Shown here: piece by piece, positions 54,493 to 62,586 of the stretch
How the letters are laid out: every line of letters begins with the position of its first letter
How positions within the stretch are numbered: position 1 is the first letter of the stretch
From: Natronincola peptidivorans
Lineage (GTDB): Bacteria; Bacillota; Clostridia; Peptostreptococcales; Natronincolaceae
Direction of reading: 5' to 3'
NCBI RefSeq assembly: GCF_900111615.1
Contig: NZ_FOHU01000008.1
Coordinates: 62,001 to 126,000 of the forward strand
DNA length: 64,000 nucleotides
Notes under the pieces: generated by a model
The model's input: only the letters and a program-made list of their open reading frames with translations
Databases searched by the model: none
What the model was told of the DNA's origin: nothing
Position numbers and translations under genes: made by a program

Positions 54493-56427
54493 TTATTTTT
54501 CTATACTAATCTCCCTCGTTGCTTCATCATACTCCACTGTTGCTCCCAACACCTCACTGACAAATCGTAGGGGTACAAAGGTTCTGCCCGGTGGCATAAT
54601 TCTTGGCTCTGTATCGATCAAGATGATTTCTCCATTCACCAGTACCTCTTTAGAGCCGATGGTCAACAGGATTTCTGTATCTCCTTCTGTAATCAGCACC
54701 TGTCTTGTCTCAGATAGCCATTTCACATCTGCTCCTAAAGCTTGGCTGATAAATTTCAATGGTACTAGGGTTCTGTTGGTTTCTCCATCAATAAAAGGCA
54801 TGGCATCCAGCTGTTGGGTTTCATCATCTAGCGTGATATCGGGTTTTCCTATGGTGAGTCGTATTTTCTTTTTAGGAGGACTTGTTTCTTGTGTGCCTTC
54901 CCAGCCTTCTATTTCTTCAGTTTCTTCTATTTCCTCTGTCTCCTCTTGTTCTTCTTGACTATCTCCTGATGTAGGTCTGCTGGAGCCTCCACCGCCTCCA
55001 CCTGAGCTACCGCCGCTTGAGCCGCCATTGGTGGCCGCTGCTCTGGTAATCACGATGTTATAAACCTTTTCTGTAGCATCCTCTGCTGTCACCTTCACCT
55101 CTATGGGATTGGTACCTACCGCTAGACTTTTGGTACCGATTCCTGTCACCTCTGCCTTAGCATCCTCCGCCTCTGCTGTCACAACGATGCTATTTACTTG
55201 GTTTTCTACTGCTGCTGTATAGCTTAAGGTATCTTTGTTAAAGGCTGGGGTTAAGGTGCCTTGGCTGAGGCTCAAACTCTTTAAATTAGCGTTATTTGAT
55301 ATAGGTACTACGGCTACTTTTCTTGTGATGGTTATGATGTAGATCTTTTCTGTAGTACCATCCTCCGCTGTGGCGGTTACTTCTATGGTGTTTTCTCCTA
55401 GCCCCAAAGCCTTTGTACCGATTCCTACTACCTCTGCCTTGTCATCCTCCGCCTCCGCTGTCACAACAATGCTATTTACTTGGTTTTCCACTTCTGCTGT
55501 ATAGCTTAGGTTTTCTTTATTAAAGGCAGGGGTTAAGGTACCTTGGCTGAGGCTCAAACTCTTTAAATTAGCGTTATTTGATATAGGTACTATGGCTACT
55601 TTTCTTGTGATGGTTATGATGTAGATCTTTTCTGTAGTACCATCCTCCGCCGTGGCGGTTACTTCTACGGTGTTTTCTCCTAGCCCCAAAGCCTTTGTAC
55701 CGATTCCTACTACCTGTGCCTTGTCATCCTCCGCCTCCGCTGTCACAACAATGCTATTTACTTGGTTTTCCACTTCTGCTGTATAGCTTAGGTTTTCTTT
55801 ATTAAAGGCAGGGGTTAAGGTACCTTCACTGATGCTTAAGCTTTTTAAATCTGCATTGCTTGATTGATTAGCTGGTGGTTCCTTTCCGAATACCAATTCT
55901 CCTGAAATATATGCCGTCACTTTGTCCCAGTCCACATAAGTAGTTGCAGATGGATTAAAGGAATAGTCATTTGTTTGTGTATAATTGCTCCAATCAGCTT
56001 TTGCTATCCTAGATTGTATCTCAAGAGCACTATTTGGTGCAAGCTGGCCTGGGTTGTCTCTAAATCCTATTTCCAAATAATAATCTGCTGTAGCCATTAA
56101 TTCTGATATCTTAACAAAATTACCATAGACTTTACTTGTAACAGATGTGTAAGTAGGACTCACGATTATTGCATGATCACACCAAAATTGCTGTGGTTTT
56201 TCACCATCAATTGTGTAATAATATCTAAGCTTCACATCTGCAAGATTAATACTCTCACCCCCTGTATTGGTTATTTTAAATCTTGGATCAAGGGCATTTA
56301 CACTTTCAGATCTACTATCATTAAACATTTCCAAACTTAGTCTTGTGTTTGCAAAGGAAGCTTCTGCAGCATATAATGTGAAAAATAAAACAGTTAGTAC
56401 CAATAAAAGAAACGTCGCCTTTCTCAT
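54493..56427 (-). CDS. Secreted CBM3 protein with three cadherin-like repeats and copper-amine-oxidase-N tail
   Basis: The 644-residue protein has a signal peptide (about 1-26). A family 3 carbohydrate-binding module follows (about 28-180; VKLRYYYTIDGEKPQQFWCDHA, DWSNYTQTNDYSF, DWDKVTAYISGELVFGKEP), typical of cellulosomal and chitin-binding proteins. Three ~94-residue cadherin-like beta-sandwich repeats come next (about 190-470), then a Gly/Ser and Glu-rich linker and the copper-amine-oxidase-N tail. No catalytic domain is present, so it should be a binding or anchoring protein. It lies directly downstream of the response regulator, with box C between. Confidence 0.93.
   Translation of the reverse strand: MRKATFLLLVLTVLFFTLYAAEASFANTRLSLEMFNDSRSESVNALDPRFKITNTGGESINLADVKLRYYYTIDGEKPQQFWCDHAIIVSPTYTSVTSKVYGNFVKISELMATADYYLEIGFRDNPGQLAPNSALEIQSRIAKADWSNYTQTNDYSFNPSATTYVDWDKVTAYISGELVFGKEPPANQSSNADLKSLSISEGTLTPAFNKENLSYTAEVENQVNSIVVTAEAEDDKAQVVGIGTKALGLGENTVEVTATAEDGTTEKIYIITITRKVAIVPISNNANLKSLSLSQGTLTPAFNKENLSYTAEVENQVNSIVVTAEAEDDKAEVVGIGTKALGLGENTIEVTATAEDGTTEKIYIITITRKVAVVPISNNANLKSLSLSQGTLTPAFNKDTLSYTAAVENQVNSIVVTAEAEDAKAEVTGIGTKSLAVGTNPIEVKVTAEDATEKVYNIVITRAAATNGGSSGGSSGGGGGGSSRPTSGDSQEEQEETEEIEETEEIEGWEGTQETSPPKKKIRLTIGKPDITLDDETQQLDAMPFIDGETNRTLVPLKFISQALGADVKWLSETRQVLITEGDTEILLTIGSKEVLVNGEIILIDTEPRIMPPGRTFVPLRFVSEVLGATVEYDEATREISIEK
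55020..55860 (-). repeat. Three tandem ~282-bp coding repeats (cadherin-like domains)
   Basis: Copies lie at about 55575-55860, 55293-55574 and 55020-55292. Copies 1 and 2 are almost identical at the DNA level, and copy 3 is more diverged toward its end. The pattern implies recent duplication or gene conversion and makes copy-number change likely. Confidence 0.8.
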
Positions 56428-56500
56428 CCTATCACCTCATATCAATTTTTTTTATATTTCTCACAGTTTTTTTAAAAATACAAAATATTTTATTGTTTAT

Positions 56501-56536
56501 ATTATACTAAAGTCCTCTGACAGGATTCTGACAAAT
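56501..56536 (-). promoter_or_regulatory. SARP-box promoter C (CBM3 protein gene)
   Basis: TGTCAG-AATCC-TGTCAG, exactly 10 nt, then TATAAT (56501-56506) on the minus strand, 74 nt before the start codon. An additional TGTCAA box lies 21 nt upstream, as at box A. Confidence 0.85.
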
Positions 56537-56589
56537 AGTGACTATAGATTGACAAAATATTTATTCTTCCCTTATAAAAACCTATTTCC

Positions 56590-57702
56590 TTAATAGGAGG
56601 AGTGTAGTTCTTGTTGTAGGGCCTTTATCCTTTGTGAGGGGGCTGTATCATATTCCTCAAGTAATGTTTTTTCCAGCCATTGATAGTGGTTAAAGGCGGC
56701 TATATTGTTTTTTGTCTTTTGATAAATCTCCATCAGCATATAGTTGAAGCTTTCCTCAAAGGGAGCTAGTTTTGTGATGGCCTTCAACAGTCTTATGGTT
56801 TCCTCTTTACGGTTTTTCTCTCTATAGGTCTTCATGATTTCTATTAGGGCTTCCAGTAGTTTTTCTCTTAGTTGTTGGTCCTTTTCCATGCTCCATAGGT
56901 AGCCTTCTTCTGTCAAAAATCCATTGCCGAAGACTATACTGGCCTTCTCAACTGCATCATAGGTGGAGGGGTCCTCTTTTTTATAGTTGGATAAAACTGC
57001 CTCCACCTGAAAATAGTCGCATTCTCCCTCTTCTATAATAAGGCAGTACCCGTTGCTGCTGTACTCCAGCCTTAGGATGTTTTTTATTTGGGAAAAAAGG
57101 TTTCTGATCTTGCATACGGAGGTTTGTAGAATTTGTAAAGCTTTTTCTGGTTCATACTCCGGCAACAGATTTTCTATAATCCTTTCTTTATGGACATAGC
57201 TGCCATGATGCATCAGCAGGTAGGCAAAAAGCTCCTTTGCCTTTATCCGCTGCCATTTTACAGGAAGCTCTCCAATGGTAACAGATAGTTCCTCAAAGGT
57301 TTTGATTTTTAGGGTTTCTGCTGTGTGTTGTTTTCTCATATTGATTTCATTTTTGATCCTTTCCACCATCCGGTTGAAGCGTTCCTCTTTGATTGGCTTT
57401 AGGATATAATCAATAGCGTTTAAGTCAAAGGCCTGTACTGCATATTGGTTGTAGCTGGTGATAAAAACAATCATCATGGCAGAATTCTGCTCTAATAATT
57501 TTTCTGCTAAAGTAATACCGTCCATCTCTGGCAGATCAATATCAATAAATGCCACCTGAGGTTGGATAGCTTTCACTGCCTCTAATGCCTTTAGGGGATT
57601 TTGATATTTTCCTGCCACCTGAAAGGAGCCAGTTTTATCAATAAGTTCACTGGTTTCTTCTAGGTTATACCATTCATCGTCTATCACTATCGCTTTGATC
57701 AT
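56590..57702 (-). CDS. SARP-type response regulator (REC, winged helix, BTAD)
   Basis: The protein of about 370 residues has an N-terminal receiver domain with Asp8/Asp9 and the phospho-acceptor Asp54 (FIDIDLPEMDG). An OmpR/SARP-type winged helix lies at about 140-215 (KELFAYLLMHHGSYVHKERIIENLLP) and a C-terminal BTAD helical repeat domain at about 235-365 (FQVEAVLSNYKK..., AFNHYQWLEKTLLEEYDTAPS). This is the COG3947 architecture. SARPs bind direct heptamer repeats at 11-bp spacing next to the -10. The ATG at 57702 has GAGG upstream; the earlier ATG at 57720 lies too close to the promoter. Confidence 0.92.
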   Translation of the reverse strand: MIKAIVIDDEWYNLEETSELIDKTGSFQVAGKYQNPLKALEAVKAIQPQVAFIDIDLPEMDGITLAEKLLEQNSAMMIVFITSYNQYAVQAFDLNAIDYILKPIKEERFNRMVERIKNEINMRKQHTAETLKIKTFEELSVTIGELPVKWQRIKAKELFAYLLMHHGSYVHKERIIENLLPEYEPEKALQILQTSVCKIRNLFSQIKNILRLEYSSNGYCLIIEEGECDYFQVEAVLSNYKKEDPSTYDAVEKASIVFGNGFLTEEGYLWSMEKDQQLREKLLEALIEIMKTYREKNRKEETIRLLKAITKLAPFEESFNYMLMEIYQKTKNNIAAFNHYQWLEKTLLEEYDTAPSQRIKALQQELHSSY

Positions 57703-57734
57703 CTTGGTCCTCACCTCCATCTATATCATCATCC

Positions 57735-57770
57735 ATTATATCAAGGTCCGCTGACAGGATTCTGACAAAT
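57735..57770 (-). promoter_or_regulatory. SARP-box promoter D (response regulator gene)
   Basis: TGTCAG-AATCC-TGTCAG, exactly 10 nt, then TATAAT (57735-57740) on the minus strand. It abuts the histidine kinase stop codon, so the response regulator has its own promoter between the two genes and is probably autoregulated. Confidence 0.85.
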
Positions 57771-59461
57771 TATCCCGTCAATGTAGGAGATTGATATGGA
57801 ATAGAAAATATGACGGATGTTCCCGCCGCTTCTTTGCTTTCTATCTTTAAGCCCTCTCCATAGTGCTTTAATAGCCTTCTATGTATATTATAGATTCCTA
57901 TTCCTTGGTCTTCTTTTTCTTCCTTCGTTAAGCCTTGAAGTTTATCTCTAGGTATTCCCACCCCATCATCCTTTATTTCAAAAGAAATCTTCCTATCATC
58001 TTGAGAAATGGTTAACCACACATTTCCTCCCTCTGCCTTTCTTAATATACCATGCCGGATGGAGTTTTCTACTAGGGGCTGGAGAATCAGTCTTGGAATA
58101 TGGACTTTGGGTGTATCTTTGCATACAATATGGAAATTTAGTCTATCTCCAAATCTTGTTTTTTCAATAGCCACATAGGTGTTTACTGCCTCAAGCTCAT
58201 CCTCTAACAAAACCATAGGGTTGGTATGATCAAAGTAACAACTGTTGGTTAGGTATTCTCCTAGATTACCGATAAGCTCTCTAGCTCCATCGGGGTCTCT
58301 TTTAATCATGGCGCCAATAACGCTAAGGGTATTGTTAAGAAAATGCGGATTGATTTGTGCCTGTAAAAAGGATATCTCACTGGTTTCTGCTTTGTCTATG
58401 GCTGTAGATGCAATGTATTCTAAGGTTTTTTGATTTTCTACAAACAGGGTAATATCGGTGATGGTTAGGATTTTGCCAATCTCTAGGCTATCCTCTCCAG
58501 AAATTTTTGTGATTTGGGCTGAGTAATATCTTTCTTCTCCATTTTGCGGCAGTTTGAATTCAGTTATTGGATTTTCTTCTGAGATTCCCTTTAATTCAGG
58601 ATGGGATTCTAAGAAGGAGGTAAAAGTATAGTCATAGGAAGGTGCCTTTAGGACAGGATAAAGCTTTGTGACGGCATCATTGACATCAATAATATGGTCC
58701 CTTAGATCTATCAGGATGATTCCTTCCCTTGATTGTTTAAATACAGTTTCTGTTGCAATGGGAATGGTATTGAAGATTCTGAAATAGAAAATTCCAAATA
58801 CATATAAAAACCCTGATAGGACTGATACCACTGGAAAATAGTCAATGCCAAGGTAGCTGTTATTTGTAGCATTTAAGTACACTGTAATCCATGGGAAAAT
58901 AGAGGCTATAATCATAATGAAGTAGCCGTATCTGTGGAATTTGGATGTCCTTAATAATCCTCGTATGTAAAAAAACATAGATATTATACCTAAGGATGTG
59001 CCTGAGGCAACCAACAAGAAAAATAATGGTTCCTTTGTTGATATGATTACAGAAAAGTATCCATTGCTTTCAAAGCTATAGGAAGAAATATAGAGATGAT
59101 GGAGATGGTTGGTATAATATATTAGCATATATAAGATTGGATGATATAAGCCTGCATATTTGGCTATCTTTAAATGTTTTTTCGAGACTCTGGCATATTC
59201 TAAGCTCATCACCATCCATAGATAATGCTGGATGGGTATGGGGATATGCTGTAGATGAAACCAAAACATGGCGGTAGAAAAGTCATTTGCGTTGATTTCG
59301 CCGATATATGCACCGCTATATACAATGGCTGCCATTAACAGCATAATAAAGTAATTTGCCCCGGGCATCCCACGCCTTTTATAAGCATACAAAATCAGTG
59401 CAATGGCACAAAATATTGTCCCTAATAGCACCAAGGTAAATGTTAATTGAACCATATTCAT
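57770..59461 (-). CDS. Seven-TM histidine kinase (HisKA_7TM, PAS, LytS-type kinase)
   Basis: The 563-residue protein has seven hydrophobic segments (about 5-225) of the 7TM histidine-kinase type and a PAS-like region (about 240-345). A LytS/YehU-type His_kinase domain follows, with the phospho-acceptor His373 in QAQINPHFLNN. The HATPase domain has LILQPLVENSIRHGI and DDGVGIP. It would sense an unknown envelope or small-molecule signal and phosphorylate the adjacent SARP regulator. The ATG at 59459-59461 is chosen because GGAGG lies 8 nt upstream. No SARP box precedes it, so its own expression may be independent. Confidence 0.9.
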   Translation of the reverse strand: MNMVQLTFTLVLLGTIFCAIALILYAYKRRGMPGANYFIMLLMAAIVYSGAYIGEINANDFSTAMFWFHLQHIPIPIQHYLWMVMSLEYARVSKKHLKIAKYAGLYHPILYMLIYYTNHLHHLYISSYSFESNGYFSVIISTKEPLFFLLVASGTSLGIISMFFYIRGLLRTSKFHRYGYFIMIIASIFPWITVYLNATNNSYLGIDYFPVVSVLSGFLYVFGIFYFRIFNTIPIATETVFKQSREGIILIDLRDHIIDVNDAVTKLYPVLKAPSYDYTFTSFLESHPELKGISEENPITEFKLPQNGEERYYSAQITKISGEDSLEIGKILTITDITLFVENQKTLEYIASTAIDKAETSEISFLQAQINPHFLNNTLSVIGAMIKRDPDGARELIGNLGEYLTNSCYFDHTNPMVLLEDELEAVNTYVAIEKTRFGDRLNFHIVCKDTPKVHIPRLILQPLVENSIRHGILRKAEGGNVWLTISQDDRKISFEIKDDGVGIPRDKLQGLTKEEKEDQGIGIYNIHRRLLKHYGEGLKIESKEAAGTSVIFSIPYQSPTLTG

Positions 59462-59596
59462 GGGATCATCCTCCATTTTCTAGCTTTATGGGTCAATTTT
59501 ATCATAATATTACAAAATATAACATTAGTATGCAAATAATTTCATGCATTTCAGCTTAGTTTTTTTACAGCTACAGGCTTAAATCTATTTCTTTAT

Positions 59597-59631
59597 GAAA
59601 ACATCCCTCAAAACTATAGTTTTGAGGGATG
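59597..59631 (-). terminator. Terminator of the ABC transporter operon
   Basis: CATCCCTCAAAACTA/TAGTTTTGAGGGATG is a perfect 15-bp palindromic stem, followed by TTTT on the minus strand, about 50 nt beyond the permease stop codon. Confidence 0.85.
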
Positions 59632-59679
59632 ACAAAAGGGCATAGACTATGGAGATTTATTTTTTTATCTTCCTATTTA

Positions 59680-60462
59680 CTATTCTCCATTAAAGGCTCT
59701 AGCAGCACTTTTGGTTGCAATCGTGATTGTGATAACGGAAGCAATGCTTCCTACAAGAAAGCCATATAGAATATATGCTGACCTCCAGCCTTCGATTAAT
59801 AAAGCTCTCATGCCTTCAAATATATAAGTGGTAGGATTAATTATGGCTGCTATACGTAACCAGCCTGTTTCAATCAAGTCTAAAGGTACAAAGGTGGTAC
59901 TCAAAAATAGCATGGGGAAAAAAATCATCGTGCTCATCTGTACTGCGTGAGAGCTTTTTGTCACTAGGGCTACAGTGGCTGCATAGCCAGTAAAGGCTAG
60001 TCCTAAGCCAGTAACCAGTACAAGAATGATGATGAACCCACCTATCCCCCTATAAATCCTAACCCCCATCAGTATTGCAACCATCGTCAATAGGATTGTT
60101 TGCACCACCAACTGCAGCATACCTGTGATAATTGGGCCCAATACAATGGCTAATCTAGAGGTGGGGGTAAGAAGTAATCTTGCAAAGTACCCACTTTCTA
60201 AGTCTTTGACTAGAGTTTGCACTGCACCTGTTGCGGCACCAATGGCGGCAGATACTACAGAAACTGGCAAGATAAAAGCTGTGTAGTTAACACCTTCTAG
60301 GGTTGGTAAATCTGTTACTGCCCCTATCCCAGCTGTATATACAAAGAGAAAAAATAAGCTTATGATGAAATTGGGGATATAGGCATAGGGATTTCGAATA
60401 GCTGCAATCAGACTTCGCTTTGTCAGTAGCATAATATCCTTGATTAATACTTTATTTTTCAT
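59680..60462 (-). CDS. ABC-2 type transporter permease
   Basis: The 260-residue protein has six hydrophobic segments and the ABC-2 permease pattern, with a conserved amphipathic N-terminal helix, the SGYFARLLLTPTSR block and the STTFVPLDLI motif near 195. It is probably a DrrB-like half-transporter acting as a dimer with the ATPase encoded just upstream. The gap is 2 nt, so they are co-translated. The substrate is unknown; antibiotics, lipids or peptides are typical for this branch. Confidence 0.9.
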   Translation of the reverse strand: MKNKVLIKDIMLLTKRSLIAAIRNPYAYIPNFIISLFFLFVYTAGIGAVTDLPTLEGVNYTAFILPVSVVSAAIGAATGAVQTLVKDLESGYFARLLLTPTSRLAIVLGPIITGMLQLVVQTILLTMVAILMGVRIYRGIGGFIIILVLVTGLGLAFTGYAATVALVTKSSHAVQMSTMIFFPMLFLSTTFVPLDLIETGWLRIAAIINPTTYIFEGMRALLIEGWRSAYILYGFLVGSIASVITITIATKSAARAFNGE

Positions 60463-60464
60463 GG

Positions 60465-61427
60465 TTATACACCTCTATTCTCGTTGGTGCTTTTTTTATC
60501 TCTGATAATCTGTAAAAACACATCATCCAAGGTGGGTGAAGCTATCTGAATATCTATTGGAAATACATGAACTGCTGCCAATTTGCCAAGAATCACTGGC
60601 AGATATTCTCGGTTTTTCTGTAGGTGGAGGATTATCTGATTGTCTAAGGATTCTAGGTTTGAGGTGATTTCCATCATAGCTTTTTGGGCCTTTTCCTTTT
60701 CTTGGATAGATCTAAAGAATAGCTTTATTTTATCCAGCATCAGGGAGCTTTTTAATGCTTCTGGCTTTTCCAAAGCTACAATTTCACCATCGTTAATAAT
60801 ACCTACCCTATCCGCCACTTCATCTGCTTCCTCTAAATATTGTGTGGTTAAAAATATGGTGGTGCCATATTCTTTGTTTAGCTTTTTAATTTCCTGCCAC
60901 AGATCCATTCGACTGGCCGGATCTAGTCCCACAGTAGGTTCATCTAAAAAGAGGACCTTAGGGCGATGGACCAGTGTCATGGCTAGGTCCAGCCTTCTTT
61001 GCATCCCGCCGGAGTACTTTCCACATTGTTTATCGGCGTCTTTGGTTAATCCCACTAATTCCAGTAATTCCTTAGCTCTTTTTATAGCCTCTGCCTTTGA
61101 AAACCCAAAGAGTCGTCCTTGTAATATAATCAGCTCTCTTCCTGTTAAGGCTGGATCAATTGCTGTGTTTTGTAAAGCTACTCCGATTTGCAAACGTATT
61201 TTCTCCGGCTTCTGCAGCAAATCATATCCTGCAATTTTCCCCTCTCCAAAGGTGGGTTTCATTAGTGTTGTCAGCATTTTAATGGTGGTGGATTTTCCAG
61301 CTCCATTAGGGCCAAGAAAGGCAAAAAATTCTCCTTCCTTCACACTAAAGCTAATATTTTTAACTGCCTCTGTTCCTTCTTTATAGGTTTTGGAAAGCTG
61401 TGATACTTCTATAATCCTATTAGACAT
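60465..61427 (-). CDS. ABC transporter ATP-binding protein (DrrA-like)
   Basis: The 320-residue ATPase has Walker A GPNGAGKST, the signature SGGMQRR, Walker B FLDEPTVGLDP and an H-loop-like region near TTQYLEEADEVADR. The C-terminal extension (about 225-315) resembles the regulatory tail of DrrA-type proteins. It powers the permease encoded 2 nt downstream. The ATG at 61427 follows GGAGG, and an upstream in-frame ATG has no site. A ~100-nt imperfect inverted repeat lies just upstream. Confidence 0.93.
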   Translation of the reverse strand: MSNRIIEVSQLSKTYKEGTEAVKNISFSVKEGEFFAFLGPNGAGKSTTIKMLTTLMKPTFGEGKIAGYDLLQKPEKIRLQIGVALQNTAIDPALTGRELIILQGRLFGFSKAEAIKRAKELLELVGLTKDADKQCGKYSGGMQRRLDLAMTLVHRPKVLFLDEPTVGLDPASRMDLWQEIKKLNKEYGTTIFLTTQYLEEADEVADRVGIINDGEIVALEKPEALKSSLMLDKIKLFFRSIQEKEKAQKAMMEITSNLESLDNQIILHLQKNREYLPVILGKLAAVHVFPIDIQIASPTLDDVFLQIIRDKKSTNENRGV

Positions 61428-61461
61428 TATAAAGCCTCCTATCACTTAAGGTAGTATAGGT

Positions 61462-61563
61462 ATACGCCTTTAACGCTAAATTTTAATATACACGGTCTAC
61501 TGTTTCGCCCAAACCCATGGGCTGCAAATGTAGTCCTTAGTATATTAAAGTTTAGAGGCGTAT
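61462..61563. repeat. Long imperfect inverted repeat upstream of the ABC transporter
   Basis: ATACGCCTTTAA...TTTTAATATAC at the left pairs with the inverse of GTATATTAAAGTTTAGAGGCGTAT at the right, with a 6-nt bulge. An inner GCCCA/TGGGC hairpin lies at 61507-61522. In the ABC transcript it would form a ~100-nt structured leader, but a small insertion element is an alternative. Confidence 0.65.
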
Positions 61564-61647
61564 GTCTGCAAAAAACCGTACTGATATCGCAGGGGATATC
61601 CTTATCCTTTCTTAGTATAAAGCTGGTGCTCTACTCTAGGGATGGAT

Positions 61648-62340
61648 TTATAAGATGCCTTTTAAAAAATGGTTTGAGACTTTTTGGGCCATCTCTTCAA
61701 CAGTGGTTTTATCGTCCCTAAAAAATATTTTTATATTACTTTCTCTACATTCTGCTTCTATTTGCTGGTTCATTGATTCATTGATGGATAAAAACTTCTT
61801 CCATTTATCCTGGGGACAGGGCAGTTGAAGAATCATTTCCTTCATTGGCTGTCTTTCTGGACTTTCCTCCCAGATTTTATTGCTAAGCTGGTTATCAATT
61901 TTGATGCAGCATATTTGTTGAGGAGACAGGACTTTTGCAAGTATGGCTGGGTTTGTTATACCTCCATCTACTAGTATGCTTTGATGCTGATCTGTTTTTT
62001 TAATGTCTTCACTAAATAGATGTAAGTGCTCTGCTGTTGCAGCAATATAAAAGTCATTATTTTCTTCCCATGTGGGGAAGGAAAGTGCCCAATCCATGGG
62101 ATTATCTGCTGTAAACCAAGCTGTATTTGCTGGATACAATTCTTCTGAATACCTGCTGATATACTTGCCATAAATGTATTCATCCATGTCATAAAGTAAT
62201 AGTCCATATTTTTCAGAAATCCTTTTGCTAATTGTACTTTTCCCTGCACAGCCACCACCAAGTATCCAATAGATGTTTTTTCGATTAGATAAGATCTCTC
62301 CAGCTTCAGTTAATAGGTATTCATTAAGATGGTATTTCAT
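61648..62340 (-). CDS. P-loop kinase-like protein of unknown substrate
   Basis: The protein of about 230 residues has a Walker A GGGCAGKST near residue 30 and a following DMDEYIYGKY, resembling small-molecule kinases of the shikimate/cytidylate-like P-loop group. A later ILVDGGITNPAIL and a basic region with NESMNQQIEAECRE complete it. I cannot assign a specific substrate; carbohydrate, nucleoside or aminoglycoside-type kinases are possible. The ATG at 62340 follows GAGG. It is monocistronic, downstream of the FecR-type gene. Confidence 0.65.
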   Translation of the reverse strand: MKYHLNEYLLTEAGEILSNRKNIYWILGGGCAGKSTISKRISEKYGLLLYDMDEYIYGKYISRYSEELYPANTAWFTADNPMDWALSFPTWEENNDFYIAATAEHLHLFSEDIKKTDQHQSILVDGGITNPAILAKVLSPQQICCIKIDNQLSNKIWEESPERQPMKEMILQLPCPQDKWKKFLSINESMNQQIEAECRESNIKIFFRDDKTTVEEMAQKVSNHFLKGIL

Positions 62341-62456
62341 AAACATTCCTCTTTTCTTTTTGATTTTTTAAAACTATTAAAAAGGCTAATAGTTTTATGG
62401 ATATCTTATTATACCTTTCAATGAAACTCTGGTGGTATACTGGAGGGTTGTGATAT

Positions 62457-62486
62457 AAAAAAATCCCCTAGATTTTCTCTAGAGGA
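62457..62486 (-). terminator. Terminator of the FecR-domain gene
   Basis: TCCCCTAGA/TCTAGAGGA stem (one mismatch) with a 5-nt loop, followed by seven T on the minus strand. It is 100 nt beyond the stop codon. Confidence 0.8.
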
Positions 62487-62586
62487 CTTTAATATACACT
62501 TCTATTTTTATCTAAAATCTTTTAAAACACTGATTAAAAATTGTTTTTTCCATCAACACACTCAATATGGGTGGTTATAGGATAGT

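Noticed and set aside
52139-56427. Copper amine oxidase enzymes
   Set aside because: Only the small N-terminal-type beta domain is present, at the C-termini. The large catalytic domain with the topaquinone tyrosine and copper histidines is absent.
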